In this document: positions 5,715 through 11,822 of the stretch, one piece after another
How the letters are laid out: the number at the start of each line of letters is the position of its first letter
Position numbering within the stretch: position 1 is the stretch's first letter
The notes under the pieces: generated by a model
Database searches by the model: none
Told to the model about the DNA's origin: nothing
The model's input: the letters and a program-made list of their open reading frames with translations, nothing else
Assembly: GCA_964583865.1 (NCBI GenBank)
Contig: CAZOXZ010000066.1
Location: 1 to 13,237, forward strand
Direction of reading: 5' to 3'
Length of the DNA stretch: 13,237 nt
Source of the DNA: DASSBG01 sp964583865
Lineage (GTDB): Bacteria > Pseudomonadota > Gammaproteobacteria > Xanthomonadales > Rhodanobacteraceae
Made by a program: the position numbers and the translations under genes

Positions 5715-5973
5715 CTAGCCTGCATAATTCATGAGGGTCGCGGATGATTGCGGAATTCGCAGCAAGCCACGCGAAGGGCCGAAGGAAAAGCGTAGCGGAG
5801 ACTACGGTTTGACTGAGGACCGAGTGTGGCGCCGCGAGAAACCGCAAGGGCCGCGACAGAACGGCACGAAAACACGCTGCGAATGTTGATTTAGCCAAAA
5901 AATGTGTACAGGCTATTGAATTTTCAATGTTTTCTGGCAAGTGCCGTTCGACCTTGTGAATAATGCAGGCTAG
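5715..5973. mobile_element. MITE-like element with CTAG direct repeats and 21-bp imperfect terminal inverted repeats
   Basis: CTAG at 5715-5718 and again at 5970-5973 flank a 251-bp segment. The left end (5719-5740) begins CCTGCATAATTCATGAGG. The right end (5949-5969), read inverted, begins CCTGCATTATTCACAAGG. The ends match at most positions, and both continue into TCG after one indel. No transposase can be encoded inside. The first 47 bp recur exactly at 13191-13237, also preceded by CTAG. These are the signs of a non-autonomous transposable element, perhaps a deletion derivative of an IS1380-like element. It fills nearly the whole gap between two convergent genes, ending 8 bp from the antiporter stop. 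Internal palindromes include TGCG-GAATT-CGCA (about 5749-5761) and ATTGAATTTTCAAT. Confidence 0.7.
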
Positions 5974-5981
5974 CGCCATGA

Positions 5982-7853
5982 TCAGGCAGCTGCGACTTTG
6001 TCGCGGGTATTGGAGTCATTCTCCGCCGCGGAAAGTTTCGCGACCGCCGCTATCGGTTCCGGCGGCACAAGCGCGGTAATGCTGGTTCCCGGCTTGGGGT
6101 CCAGCTGACGGTCGCTGGCCGCCATGCGCAACACGCCTTTGTCGGTAATCATGAACAACAGGACCAGGTCGTCACCCCAGACACGACAGAAGTCGCTCCA
6201 GCGATGGTTCTCGTTCAAGGTGGTGGACTTCAGCTGCCAACCCTGATCGAGCAGTCCCTGGAAGCGTGAATTGGTCATTTTTTCGCCGAACAGGGCAGGC
6301 GCCAGCAACCGGTTGGCAAACGCGTCGCGTGCACTGCTCTGGTCTGCACCCAGATTGCGCAAACGGAACACCTTGTCACGACCGAACTGCTCGCGATAAT
6401 GCACGCTCGTCAGTGAATTCATCTCGCGTTGCGTTGACATTGCCAGCAGGCGACCCAAGCCCGTGGGATCGAGATAATTATGGGCGTGCTGGGACGTCGG
6501 ATTGCCGAAATAGGTATTGAGACCGTCCATGCGCGCCTTGCGCACGCCCTCCCAGTCGTCGCCCGCGACGAGGACCTGGATACCTTGCTTGTGCAGCGCA
6601 TTGGCAATCGCACGAGCCACCGGATTGACACCGAAGATCAGCACTCCCTCGGGATCGGGCTCGCGCACGCCAAGCAGGCGCGCCAAGGGGCGGGCGGTGG
6701 CGCTTTGCACGATCACGGTGGTGATGATGAGGATGAAAACCAATGGCACCAGCTTGGCGGCATCTGCCAAGCCGTGTGCTTCCAATTCCAGGGCAAACAA
6801 GGCAGATATGGACGCCGCAACCACGCCTCGCGGGCTGATCCAGCAAGCAAGAATACGCTCGTTCACGGACAATGAGCTACGCATCGTCGAAAGCCAGACT
6901 GAAACCGGACGAACCACGAACTGGGCCGCCAGATAGATCAGCAATCCGGCCGTCAGCGTACCCGGCGGCAAGGGCCAGTGCAGCCGGGCAGCCAGAATGA
7001 TGAACAGCATCGAGACCAGCAACGTGGACAGGTTTTCCTTGAAACTGGTGATCTGATCAATGTGCAGGTGGGGATTGTTACCCAGCACGATGCCCATCAC
7101 CGTAACCGCCAACAGACCGGATTCCCGTGTCAGCGCATTGCTGAACGTGAACGCGGCCAGCAAGACGGCCAGCGTTGCGTAACCTTGAAGGTACTCGGGG
7201 ATGAGGTGACGTTTCAGCAAGGCGCCGAGCCCCACAGCCGCAAGCACGCCAATCAATGTGCCGCTGCCCATGGTCAGCAGGAACATCCACAATGAGTGTC
7301 CCTGGAACTGATTGGAAACGATGATCTCGTAAATCAACACCGCCAGCAGGGCACCCAGCGGATCAATGAGGATGCCTTCCCAGCGCAACAGCTTGTCCAC
7401 CTTGCGATTGGGACGCAGGGTCCGCAGCATCGGGTTGACCACGGTTGGCCCCGTGACGCAGGTGACGGCACCGAACAGAAACGCCAGCGGCCAGGACAAG
7501 CCCCCCAGGTAATGTGCGGCCAGAGTCAGCCCGAGCAAGGTAAGCGCCGCACCATAGCTGACCAACCTGCGGATGGTGTGACCGATGCCGCCGATATCGG
7601 AAAAGCGGAGATTGACGCTGCCTTCGAACAAGATGACGGCAACAGCCAGCGAAACTGCCGGGAACAGCAAGTCGCCCAGCAGCTCATCCGGCTTCACCAG
7701 GCCCAGCAACGGGCCAAGTACAAGACCGATGAGCAGCAACGGCAGAATTGCAGGAACCTTGATTCGCCACGCCAGCCATTGCGCCAGGAAACCGATGGCA
7801 AGAATGGCGGAGAGCATGAGCGCCGGGTTGGCGAGAACTCGAAAAATATCCAC
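5982..7853 (-). CDS. CPA1-type cation/proton antiporter with C-terminal RCK-like domain
   Basis: This is a 623-residue protein. Residues 8-392 form about 12-13 hydrophobic helices with Na+/H+ exchanger landmarks: F-E-G-S-V-N-L (76-82), T-G-P-T-V-V-N-P (134-141), E-G-I-L-I-D-P (159-165, D164 the likely ion-binding acid) and S-P-R-G-V-V-A-A (340-347). A short linker leads to a nucleotide-binding-like domain (about 403-520) starting L-I-F-G-V-N-P-V-A. Here the second Gly of the usual GxGxxG/A turn is Asn, so ligand binding may differ from NAD. It probably exports Na+ or K+ in exchange for protons at the inner membrane. The GTG at 7853 is chosen because a TACAAT element lies 6 nt upstream; the alternative ATG at residue 13 would cut into the first helix. 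It is transcribed alone. Confidence 0.88.
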   Translation of the reverse strand: MDIFRVLANPALMLSAILAIGFLAQWLAWRIKVPAILPLLLIGLVLGPLLGLVKPDELLGDLLFPAVSLAVAVILFEGSVNLRFSDIGGIGHTIRRLVSYGAALTLLGLTLAAHYLGGLSWPLAFLFGAVTCVTGPTVVNPMLRTLRPNRKVDKLLRWEGILIDPLGALLAVLIYEIIVSNQFQGHSLWMFLLTMGSGTLIGVLAAVGLGALLKRHLIPEYLQGYATLAVLLAAFTFSNALTRESGLLAVTVMGIVLGNNPHLHIDQITSFKENLSTLLVSMLFIILAARLHWPLPPGTLTAGLLIYLAAQFVVRPVSVWLSTMRSSLSVNERILACWISPRGVVAASISALFALELEAHGLADAAKLVPLVFILIITTVIVQSATARPLARLLGVREPDPEGVLIFGVNPVARAIANALHKQGIQVLVAGDDWEGVRKARMDGLNTYFGNPTSQHAHNYLDPTGLGRLLAMSTQREMNSLTSVHYREQFGRDKVFRLRNLGADQSSARDAFANRLLAPALFGEKMTNSRFQGLLDQGWQLKSTTLNENHRWSDFCRVWGDDLVLLFMITDKGVLRMAASDRQLDPKPGTSITALVPPEPIAAVAKLSAAENDSNTRDKVAAA

Positions 7854-7859
7854 GGCGGT

Positions 7860-7865
7860 ATTGTA
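7860..7865 (-). promoter_or_regulatory. -10 element TACAAT of the antiporter gene, predicts a leaderless mRNA
   Basis: On the minus strand the context is GGCTACAATACCGCCGTG, with TACAAT ending exactly 6 nt before the GTG start at 7853. No Shine-Dalgarno is present. The sequence GGCTACAAT is identical to the ubiJ promoter core. Confidence 0.5.
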
Positions 7866-7949
7866 GCCGCGGCCGAACGATCCCGACTACCCTTGATGTC
7901 AGCCAGCTGACAGATTTTGACGAGGCAGCTCTGCACAGGATGTGGCTCG

Positions 7950-9461
7950 TCAGACATCCGCAATCCTGTCCATGCGCCGCAACTGCAGGGCTTCGCCAAG
8001 ATGCTTGCGCTCAACACGGTCTGCGGCATCAAGATCGGCGATGGTACGCGCCACGCGCAGGACGCGGTGATAGGCACGCGCTGACAGACGCAGCTTTTCC
8101 AGGGCAGCCTCCAGGTGCCGGCGATCCGCCGGTTGCAAGGCACAAGCCGCGTACAGGGCATCGCCGGACAAGCTGCCATTGGCGCACCCGTGCTGTTGCA
8201 ATTGTCGTTGCCGAGCCTCCACGACACGCGCACGTACGGCAGCGCTGCCTTCGTCCGTGTCGGCGCGCGAGCGGCCAAGGTCCGCAAGCGGCACCCGCGG
8301 CACCTCGATGCTGATGTCGATGCGATCCAGCAAGGGGCCGGAAATACGGCCGCGATAACGGGCGATCTGGTCCGGTGTGCAGCGGCAGCGTCCGCCCGGA
8401 TCGCCGGCATGGCCGCAGGGACAGGGGTTCATGGCCGCCAGCAACTGGAAGCGGGCCGGGAACTCGCACTGGCGGGCCGCCCGCGAAATGATGATGCGGC
8501 CGGACTCCATCGGTTCGCGCAGCACTTCCAGCACGTGGCGCGGGAACTCCGGCAATTCATCCAGGAACAGGACGCCATGATGCGCCAGGGAAATTTCGCC
8601 TGGCCGTGGTTTCGAGCCACCGCCAACCAATGCTGCGGCAGACGCCGTGTGATGCGGGTTGCGAAACGGCCGCTGGCGCCAGCTGGACGGCTCGACCGGC
8701 AGCCCGGCCACCGAACGGATGGCACAGGAGGCCAGGGCCTCGTCCAGTGTCATCGGCGGCAGAATGCCCGGCAGGCGTTCGGCCAGCATGGTCTTGCCGG
8801 TGCCGGGCGGGCCCAGCATCAGCATGTGATGGCTGCCGGCGGCGGCGATTTCCAGTGCGCGCCTGGCCTGCCACTGGCCGCGGACATCGGCAAGATCCGG
8901 CAAGGCAGCCGGTGTGATCTGGTTGTCGTCGACCGGTCGCGGCAAGCTGTCGTTCCCGCGCAGGTACGCGCACACCGCGGCCAGGCTTGCGGCCACGCGC
9001 ACGTCGGCATCGGGCACCAACGCGGCCTCGGCGGCGTTGCCTTCGGGGATGATCAGGGTACGGCCCTGGTGGCGCGCGCGCGGCCCGGCCGGCAGGGCGC
9101 CGGGCCCGGGCCGCAGATTGCCGCTCAGGGCCAGTTCGCCCAGAAACTCGTGGCCCTCCAGGGCTGCTGCGGGCACCTGCCCGCTGGCCGCCAGCACACC
9201 GAGCGCAATGGCGAGATCAAAGCGCCCGCCATCCTTGGGCAGCTCGGCCGGCGCCAGGTGCACCGTGATGCGCCGTTGCGGGAAGTCGAACTGGCTGGAA
9301 TGCAGCGCCACCCGTACGCGGTCACGTGCCTCACGTACCGCCAGCTCCGGCAAGCCGATGATGCTGGTTCCGGGCAGGCCACCGGCCAGGTTCACCTCCA
9401 CGACAACCTTGGGCGCCGCCACGCCCTGTTGCGCACGGCTGACCGCGACGGCCAGGCTCAT
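7950..9461 (-). CDS. comM: YifB/ComM family Mg-chelatase-like AAA+ ATPase
   Basis: This is a 503-residue protein of the usual ComM length. The N-terminal ribosomal-S5/Lon-like domain (1-175) includes P-K-V-V-V-E-V-N-L-A-G-G-L-P and L-P-K-D-G-G-R-F-D-L. The AAA+ core has Walker A G-P-P-G-T-G-K-T (217-224), Walker B V-L-F-L-D-E (297-302), the family block N-P-C-P-C-G (345-350) and G-P-L-L-D-R-I-D (375-382) with the likely arginine finger. The C-terminal Mg-chelatase domain is complete. ComM is a hexameric helicase that promotes branch migration during integration of transforming DNA, so its presence fits natural transformation but does not prove it. The ATG at 9461 has no good Shine-Dalgarno of its own and overlaps the stop of a 14-codon upstream ORF. 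Confidence 0.93.
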   Translation of the reverse strand: MSLAVAVSRAQQGVAAPKVVVEVNLAGGLPGTSIIGLPELAVREARDRVRVALHSSQFDFPQRRITVHLAPAELPKDGGRFDLAIALGVLAASGQVPAAALEGHEFLGELALSGNLRPGPGALPAGPRARHQGRTLIIPEGNAAEAALVPDADVRVAASLAAVCAYLRGNDSLPRPVDDNQITPAALPDLADVRGQWQARRALEIAAAGSHHMLMLGPPGTGKTMLAERLPGILPPMTLDEALASCAIRSVAGLPVEPSSWRQRPFRNPHHTASAAALVGGGSKPRPGEISLAHHGVLFLDELPEFPRHVLEVLREPMESGRIIISRAARQCEFPARFQLLAAMNPCPCGHAGDPGGRCRCTPDQIARYRGRISGPLLDRIDISIEVPRVPLADLGRSRADTDEGSAAVRARVVEARQRQLQQHGCANGSLSGDALYAACALQPADRRHLEAALEKLRLSARAYHRVLRVARTIADLDAADRVERKHLGEALQLRRMDRIADV

Positions 9462-9502
9462 GGCTGCCGGATGACGTCAAGAGAGCATGGAAAAGCTGAC
9501 AT
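9458..9502 (-). CDS. 14-codon upstream ORF translationally coupled to comM
   Basis: The ATG at 9502-9500 opens the reading frame MSAFPCSLDVIRQP and ends in a TGA (9460-9458) that overlaps the comM ATG as ATGA. It is preceded by AAGGAGGTG, a near-perfect Shine-Dalgarno at ideal spacing, while comM has no comparable site. The comM frame has a stop a few codons upstream of its ATG, so the strong ribosome-binding site cannot belong to a longer ComM. The peptide has no recognisable function; the likely role is delivery of terminating ribosomes to comM or control of comM translation. It is too short for composition-based gene callers. Confidence 0.6.
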   Translation of the reverse strand: MSAFPCSLDVIRQP

Positions 9503-9506
9503 GCGA

Positions 9507-9515
9507 CACCTCCTT
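9507..9515 (-). promoter_or_regulatory. Strong Shine-Dalgarno AAGGAGGTG of the comM leader ORF
   Basis: On the minus strand AAGGAGGTG precedes the ATG at 9502, with 6 nt between GGAGG and the ATG. It is the strongest ribosome-binding site I see in the window and lies 45 nt too far upstream to serve comM directly. Confidence 0.75.
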
Positions 9516-9546
9516 GTGCGCTGTTGTCTCGCAGGGTGGGAAAAGT

Positions 9547-9595
9547 CCGCCTCCGGCCAATCCCTGGGGTAAGGGAGTGACGTGACCGGAGGCGG
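9547..9595 (-). terminator. Hairpin between ubiK and comM, likely terminator or attenuator
   Basis: The perfect 10-bp arms CCGCCTCCGG (9547-9556) and CCGGAGGCGG (9586-9595) enclose a second small stem, TCCCT/AGGGA (9561-9575). Read on the minus strand, the stem is followed by ACTTTT, as in an intrinsic terminator. It lies downstream of ubiK and upstream of the comM leader ORF, so it would end the ubiK transcript or act as an attenuator for read-through into comM. Confidence 0.5.
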
Positions 9596-9619
9596 TTTCC
9601 CGGGAACTTTCCGGATACC

Positions 9620-9874
9620 TCAGGAACCTTGCTGGTTCGTGTCTTCCATGCTGGCCAGCCGTTGTTCCAGTTCGTCCAGCTGTGCGCGGGTTTTCGCCAG
9701 CACCGCAACCTGGACGTCGAATTCTTCGCGGGTCACAAGCTCCAGTTCGCGCAGGCCGCGCTGCAAGACATCACGGATGTTCTCGTGGAGGTCCTTGCGG
9801 GCCGCATCAAAACCCGGCGGTATCACCTTGCCGACACGCTCGGCCAGACGGTCAATGGTTTGTGTATCAATCAT
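9620..9874 (-). CDS. ubiK: Ubiquinone biosynthesis accessory factor UbiK (BMFP/YqiC family)
   Basis: This is an 84-residue protein beginning M-I-D-T-Q-T-I-D-R-L-A-E-R-V and containing the family signature L-V-T-R-E-E-F-D-V-Q (residues 47-56), followed by a coiled coil (about 55-78) with A-Q-L-D-E-L-E-Q-R-L. UbiK forms a heterotrimer with two... or similar small assembly with UbiJ in the Ubi complex of E. coli; the exact stoichiometry here is not visible. The start has a good ribosome-binding site (AGGAAAGGA) just upstream. It is divergent from glnB and followed by a terminator-like hairpin. Its presence 6.6 kb from ubiJ supports a complete UbiJ-UbiK pair in this organism. Confidence 0.9.
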   Translation of the reverse strand: MIDTQTIDRLAERVGKVIPPGFDAARKDLHENIRDVLQRGLRELELVTREEFDVQVAVLAKTRAQLDELEQRLASMEDTNQQGS

Positions 9875-9994
9875 GTCCTTTCCTGCTGCAATCCCCGCCG
9901 CGCATGGCGCGGAGCGTCGGCGAACCCGGAAGGGCGCGACCCCTCCGTGGGCCGCTTGTTGCCGAAACGTGCCAGGCACGCCAGCGGGATCCAC

Positions 9995-10000
9995 TATAGT
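9995..10000 (+). promoter_or_regulatory. Possible -10 element of the glnB promoter
   Basis: TATAGT lies 88 nt before the glnB ATG and would give a 5' untranslated region of about 80 nt that includes a strong hairpin. No good -35 is seen at 16-18 bp, and no -24/-12 sigma-54 element was recognised nearby. Confidence 0.3.
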
Positions 10001-10039
10001 TTCGGTACCACCATTTTACAGTCAGGCAATGCCGCGTTG

Positions 10040-10063
10040 GCTTGTAGGGATATTCCTACAAGC
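10040..10063 (+). promoter_or_regulatory. Perfect hairpin in the glnB leader
   Basis: GCTTGTAGG (10040-10048) and CCTACAAGC (10055-10063) form a 9-bp stem around GATATT, with a possible extra G-T pair. It lies between the candidate promoter and the ribosome-binding site GGAG (10079-10082). It is not followed by a U-run, so it is not a simple terminator. It could be a protein-binding site, an RNA stability element or a REP-related palindrome. Confidence 0.5.
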
Positions 10064-10088
10064 GCGAAATGCCACGCCGGAGCAAACC

Positions 10089-10427
10089 ATGAAACTGATC
10101 ACCGCCATCATCAAGCCTTTCAAGCTGGACGACGTGCGCGAGGCACTGTCCGATGTCGGCGTCCAGGGCGTGACCGTGACCGAAGTCAAGGGCTTCGGCC
10201 GGCAAAAGGGCCACACCGAGCTGTACCGCGGCGCCGAGTACGTGGTCGACTTTCTGCCGAAGATCAAGATGGAAGTGGCGGTGGTCGACGAGATGGTCGA
10301 GCAGGTGCTGGAAGCCATCGCGCAGTCGGCGCGCACGGGCAAGGTCGGCGACGGCAAGATTTTCGTCAGCGAGCTGTTGCAGGTCATGCGCATTCGCACC
10401 GGCGAACTGGACGGCGATGCGTTGTAA
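10089..10427 (+). CDS. glnB: PII nitrogen-regulatory signalling protein, GlnB type
   Basis: This is a 112-residue PII protein beginning M-K-L-I-T-A-I-I-K-P-F-K-L-D-D-V. The T-loop carries the uridylylation site Y51 (E-L-Y-R-G-A-E-Y51) and the B and C loops are present (T-G-K-V-G-D-G-K-I-F and R-I-R-T-G-E). PII senses 2-oxoglutarate and ATP/ADP and controls glutamine synthetase adenylylation and NtrB. Residues T43 and D54 match E. coli GlnB rather than GlnK (A43, N54). No amtB follows, which also favours GlnB. The N-terminal M-K-L resembles GlnK, so the split is not absolute. The ATG at 10089 has GGAG 6 nt upstream. The gene converges on the EF-hand gene with a 6-bp gap and no terminator between them. 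Confidence 0.92.
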   Translation: MKLITAIIKPFKLDDVREALSDVGVQGVTVTEVKGFGRQKGHTELYRGAEYVVDFLPKIKMEVAVVDEMVEQVLEAIAQSARTGKVGDGKIFVSELLQVMRIRTGELDGDAL

Positions 10428-10433
10428 GTCAGT

Positions 10434-10769
10434 CTATTGTGGTGGCAGGGCCATCTCGCGGGCATCGAGATAGCCATTGCCATCCAGGTCCTGGCGATGG
10501 AAGGCACGCACGAGGTTGCGTCGGTATCGGGCCGCGCTGATGGGCAGCCTCTGGCTGGATGACCGCGGTACTTCACCGGCATCCAGCTGACCATCGCCAT
10601 TGGCGTCGCGAATATGGAACCCGCGCATCATGTAGGCCACGTACTCGGCTTGGCTGACGCGACCATCACCGTCGCTGTCAAATACGCGGATATAGGCCGA
10701 AACACCGGATGGCCCAGCCGCGGCCAGGCAGGCCACGGCCAGGCACAATACAAGTGCGGCCCAGCGCAT
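10434..10769 (-). CDS. Exported EF-hand calcium-binding protein
   Basis: This is a 111-residue protein. Residues 1-20 form a signal peptide (M-R-W then a hydrophobic Ala/Leu core; a Cys at 14 after A-V-A could be a weak lipobox). Three complete 12-residue EF-hand loops follow: D31-E42 (DSDGDGRVSQAE), D55-E66 (DANGDGQLDAGE) and D94-E105 (DLDGNGYLDARE). All have acidic residues at positions 1, 3, 5 and 12 or accepted substitutes, so calcium binding is likely. Its role, probably periplasmic, is unknown. The ATG shares one base with the folE stop (TGATG), so it is co-translated with folE, a pairing with no obvious functional link. Confidence 0.8.
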   Translation of the reverse strand: MRWAALVLCLAVACLAAAGPSGVSAYIRVFDSDGDGRVSQAEYVAYMMRGFHIRDANGDGQLDAGEVPRSSSQRLPISAARYRRNLVRAFHRQDLDGNGYLDAREMALPPQ

Positions 10770-11398
10770 CAGCGCCGGCTGTCGATGTCGATATAACGCA
10801 GGAATTCGGCGCGGGTACGGGCATCCTCGCGGAAATTGCCCAGCATCTGGCTGGTGACCATCGACACGCCGCGCTTGTGTACGCCACGGGTGGTCATGCA
10901 CTCGTGACTGGCATCGACAACCACGCCGACGCCGAGCGGCTGCAGCACGGTGCTGATGCAGGCCGCGATCTGCGCGGTGAGCTTTTCCTGCACCTGGAAG
11001 CGGTGCGCGAAGGCATCCACCACCCGCGCCAGCTTGGAAATGCCGACCACCTTGCCGTTGGGCACGTAGCCGACATGGGCGCGGCCGATGATGGGCGCCA
11101 GGTGATGCTCGCAATGCGACTCGAACTGGATGTCGCGCAAGACGATCATCTCGTCGTAGCCGGCCACCTCCTCGAAAGTGCGCTGCAAGTATTCCTGCGG
11201 GTCTTCCTTGTAACCTGAAAACCATTCGGCGTAGGCATCCACCACCCGGCGTGGCGTATCCAGCAGGCCTTCGCGAGTCGGCTCGTCACCGGCCCAACGC
11301 AACAAGGTGCGGACCGCATCCAGCGCCTGCTCCCGGGACACCGGCGGCGTGGTGGGCTCGGGTGCGGCACAGGCCGAACGTTTGCGGGTTTCGTTCAT
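10769..11398 (-). CDS. folE: GTP cyclohydrolase I
   Basis: This is a 209-residue enzyme that converts GTP to 7,8-dihydroneopterin triphosphate, the first step of tetrahydrofolate (and pterin/queuosine precursor) synthesis. The zinc ligands are visible at C96 and H99 in S-H-C-E-H-H-L and at C167 in S-H-E-C-M-T-T-R-G-V. The block G-R-A-H-V-G-Y-V-P-N-G-K-V-V-G-I-S-K-L-A-R (105-125) is the family core. The first 20 residues are Pro/Ala-rich and variable, as usual. The ATG at 11398 is preceded by AAGGA at suitable spacing, and a TACACT -10-like hexamer lies at 11426-11431. The downstream EF-hand gene overlaps by one base. Confidence 0.95.
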   Translation of the reverse strand: MNETRKRSACAAPEPTTPPVSREQALDAVRTLLRWAGDEPTREGLLDTPRRVVDAYAEWFSGYKEDPQEYLQRTFEEVAGYDEMIVLRDIQFESHCEHHLAPIIGRAHVGYVPNGKVVGISKLARVVDAFAHRFQVQEKLTAQIAACISTVLQPLGVGVVVDASHECMTTRGVHKRGVSMVTSQMLGNFREDARTRAEFLRYIDIDSRR

Positions 11399-11453
11399 GG
11401 CAGGTTCCTTGATACAAGTCCGGTTAGTGTAGCGCCAAACGGGCCGGGAATCG

Positions 11454-11518
11454 GGGGCAGGGAGCAGAGAGCAGGGAGCAGGGAGCAGGGAGCAGGGAGC
11501 AGGGAGCAGGGAGCAGGG
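11454..11518 (+). repeat. Heptanucleotide tandem repeat, unit GGAGCAG
   Basis: Eight contiguous 7-bp units occupy 11461-11516 (one variant, AGAGCAG), preceded by a partial GGGGCAG. The tract lies upstream of folE. Such arrays are prone to slippage. A degenerate copy in the opposite orientation lies at 11762-11822. Confidence 0.85.
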
Positions 11519-11605
11519 TAGTCGTCATGCCGGGGCCGGGCGCGGCTTTTTGCGACCGGAACCCGGCATCCAGCGCCTTTCATGTCACACCGGTCGTTTG
11601 TACCC

Positions 11606-11630
11606 GGTCGCGAGCAGGCTCGCTCCTACA
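11606..11630 (-). repeat. REP-like palindrome
   Basis: GCGAGC (11610-11615) and GCTCGC (11618-11623) form a short-loop stem. On the minus strand the element starts TGTAGGAGCGAGCCTGCTCG. From general knowledge, this GTAGGAGCGAGC-type sequence is a common dispersed REP in pseudomonads and xanthomonads. Confidence 0.6.
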
Positions 11631-11678
11631 GCGGGAGCCGGACCGGGCTGCCAGTGGCAGTCCGCAGCCGGCGAGCGG

Positions 11679-11696
11679 CTGGCCATGGATGGCCAG
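11679..11696. repeat. Perfect palindrome CTGGCCAT-GG-ATGGCCAG
   Basis: This is an 8-bp stem with a 2-bp centre, next to the REP-like element. It could form a stable hairpin on either strand and serve as a bidirectional transcription block between folE and rmuC. It has no U-run. Confidence 0.5.
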
Positions 11697-11761
11697 ACCG
11701 GCGGCCCTTGGCAGGATGCCTTGTCCCGTGGGTCTCGTCTCCCGGCTCCCATCGCCCGGTT

Positions 11762-11822
11762 TCCTATTCCCTGATCCCTTCTCCCTGCTCCCTATTCTCT
11801 GCTACCTATTCCCTGCTCCCCG
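11762..11822 (-). repeat. Degenerate heptamer repeat (AGGGANN), inverted relative to the 11454 array
   Basis: Read on the minus strand the tract runs in 7-bp steps such as GGGGAGC, AGGGAAT, AGGTAGC, AGAGAAT and AGGGAGC, about nine units. It is the same unit family as the 11454 array in opposite orientation. The first two units encode the last residues and the stop of rmuC. Confidence 0.65.

Larger units (their letters stand above)
11399..11805. other. 407-bp intergenic repeat island between folE and rmuC
   Basis: No gene is seen here. In order it holds the folE promoter region, the heptamer array (11454-11518), three palindromes (described separately or in findings) and a degenerate inverted heptamer array that runs into the 3' end of rmuC. 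The stem ATGCCGGG (11527-11534) with CCCGGCAT (11562-11569) also lies here. Open frames on the plus strand across it have repetitive, low-complexity translations and no ribosome-binding sites. Confidence 0.6.

Noticed and set aside
5677..5979. 100-codon minus-strand open frame across the CTAG-flanked element
   Set aside because: It crosses both inverted repeats and both CTAG boundaries and extends into the acyltransferase 3' end, so it is an accidental frame in a mobile element. It has no ribosome-binding site.
9061..9110. Local frameshift in comM around G-A-L-P-A-G-P-R-A-R-H-Q-G-R
   Set aside because: The segment differs from the usual Ala-rich helix of the family, but similarity resumes in the same frame on both sides and a double indel cannot be shown from one sequence.
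8115..9572. 485-codon plus-strand open frame opposite comM
   Set aside because: It is an antisense shadow of comM in GC-rich DNA. Its translation is low-complexity (Gly, Gln, Arg, His rich) with no recognisable motif, while the minus strand encodes a complete ComM with all AAA+ motifs.
9582..10088. Long upstream extension of the PII gene
   Set aside because: The frame is open across the antisense of ubiK, but PII proteins start at M-K-[LK]-I and the ATG at 10089 has a proper ribosome-binding site.
11454..11518. Possible CRISPR array
   Set aside because: The repeat is a contiguous 7-bp tandem array with no spacers and no cas genes nearby.
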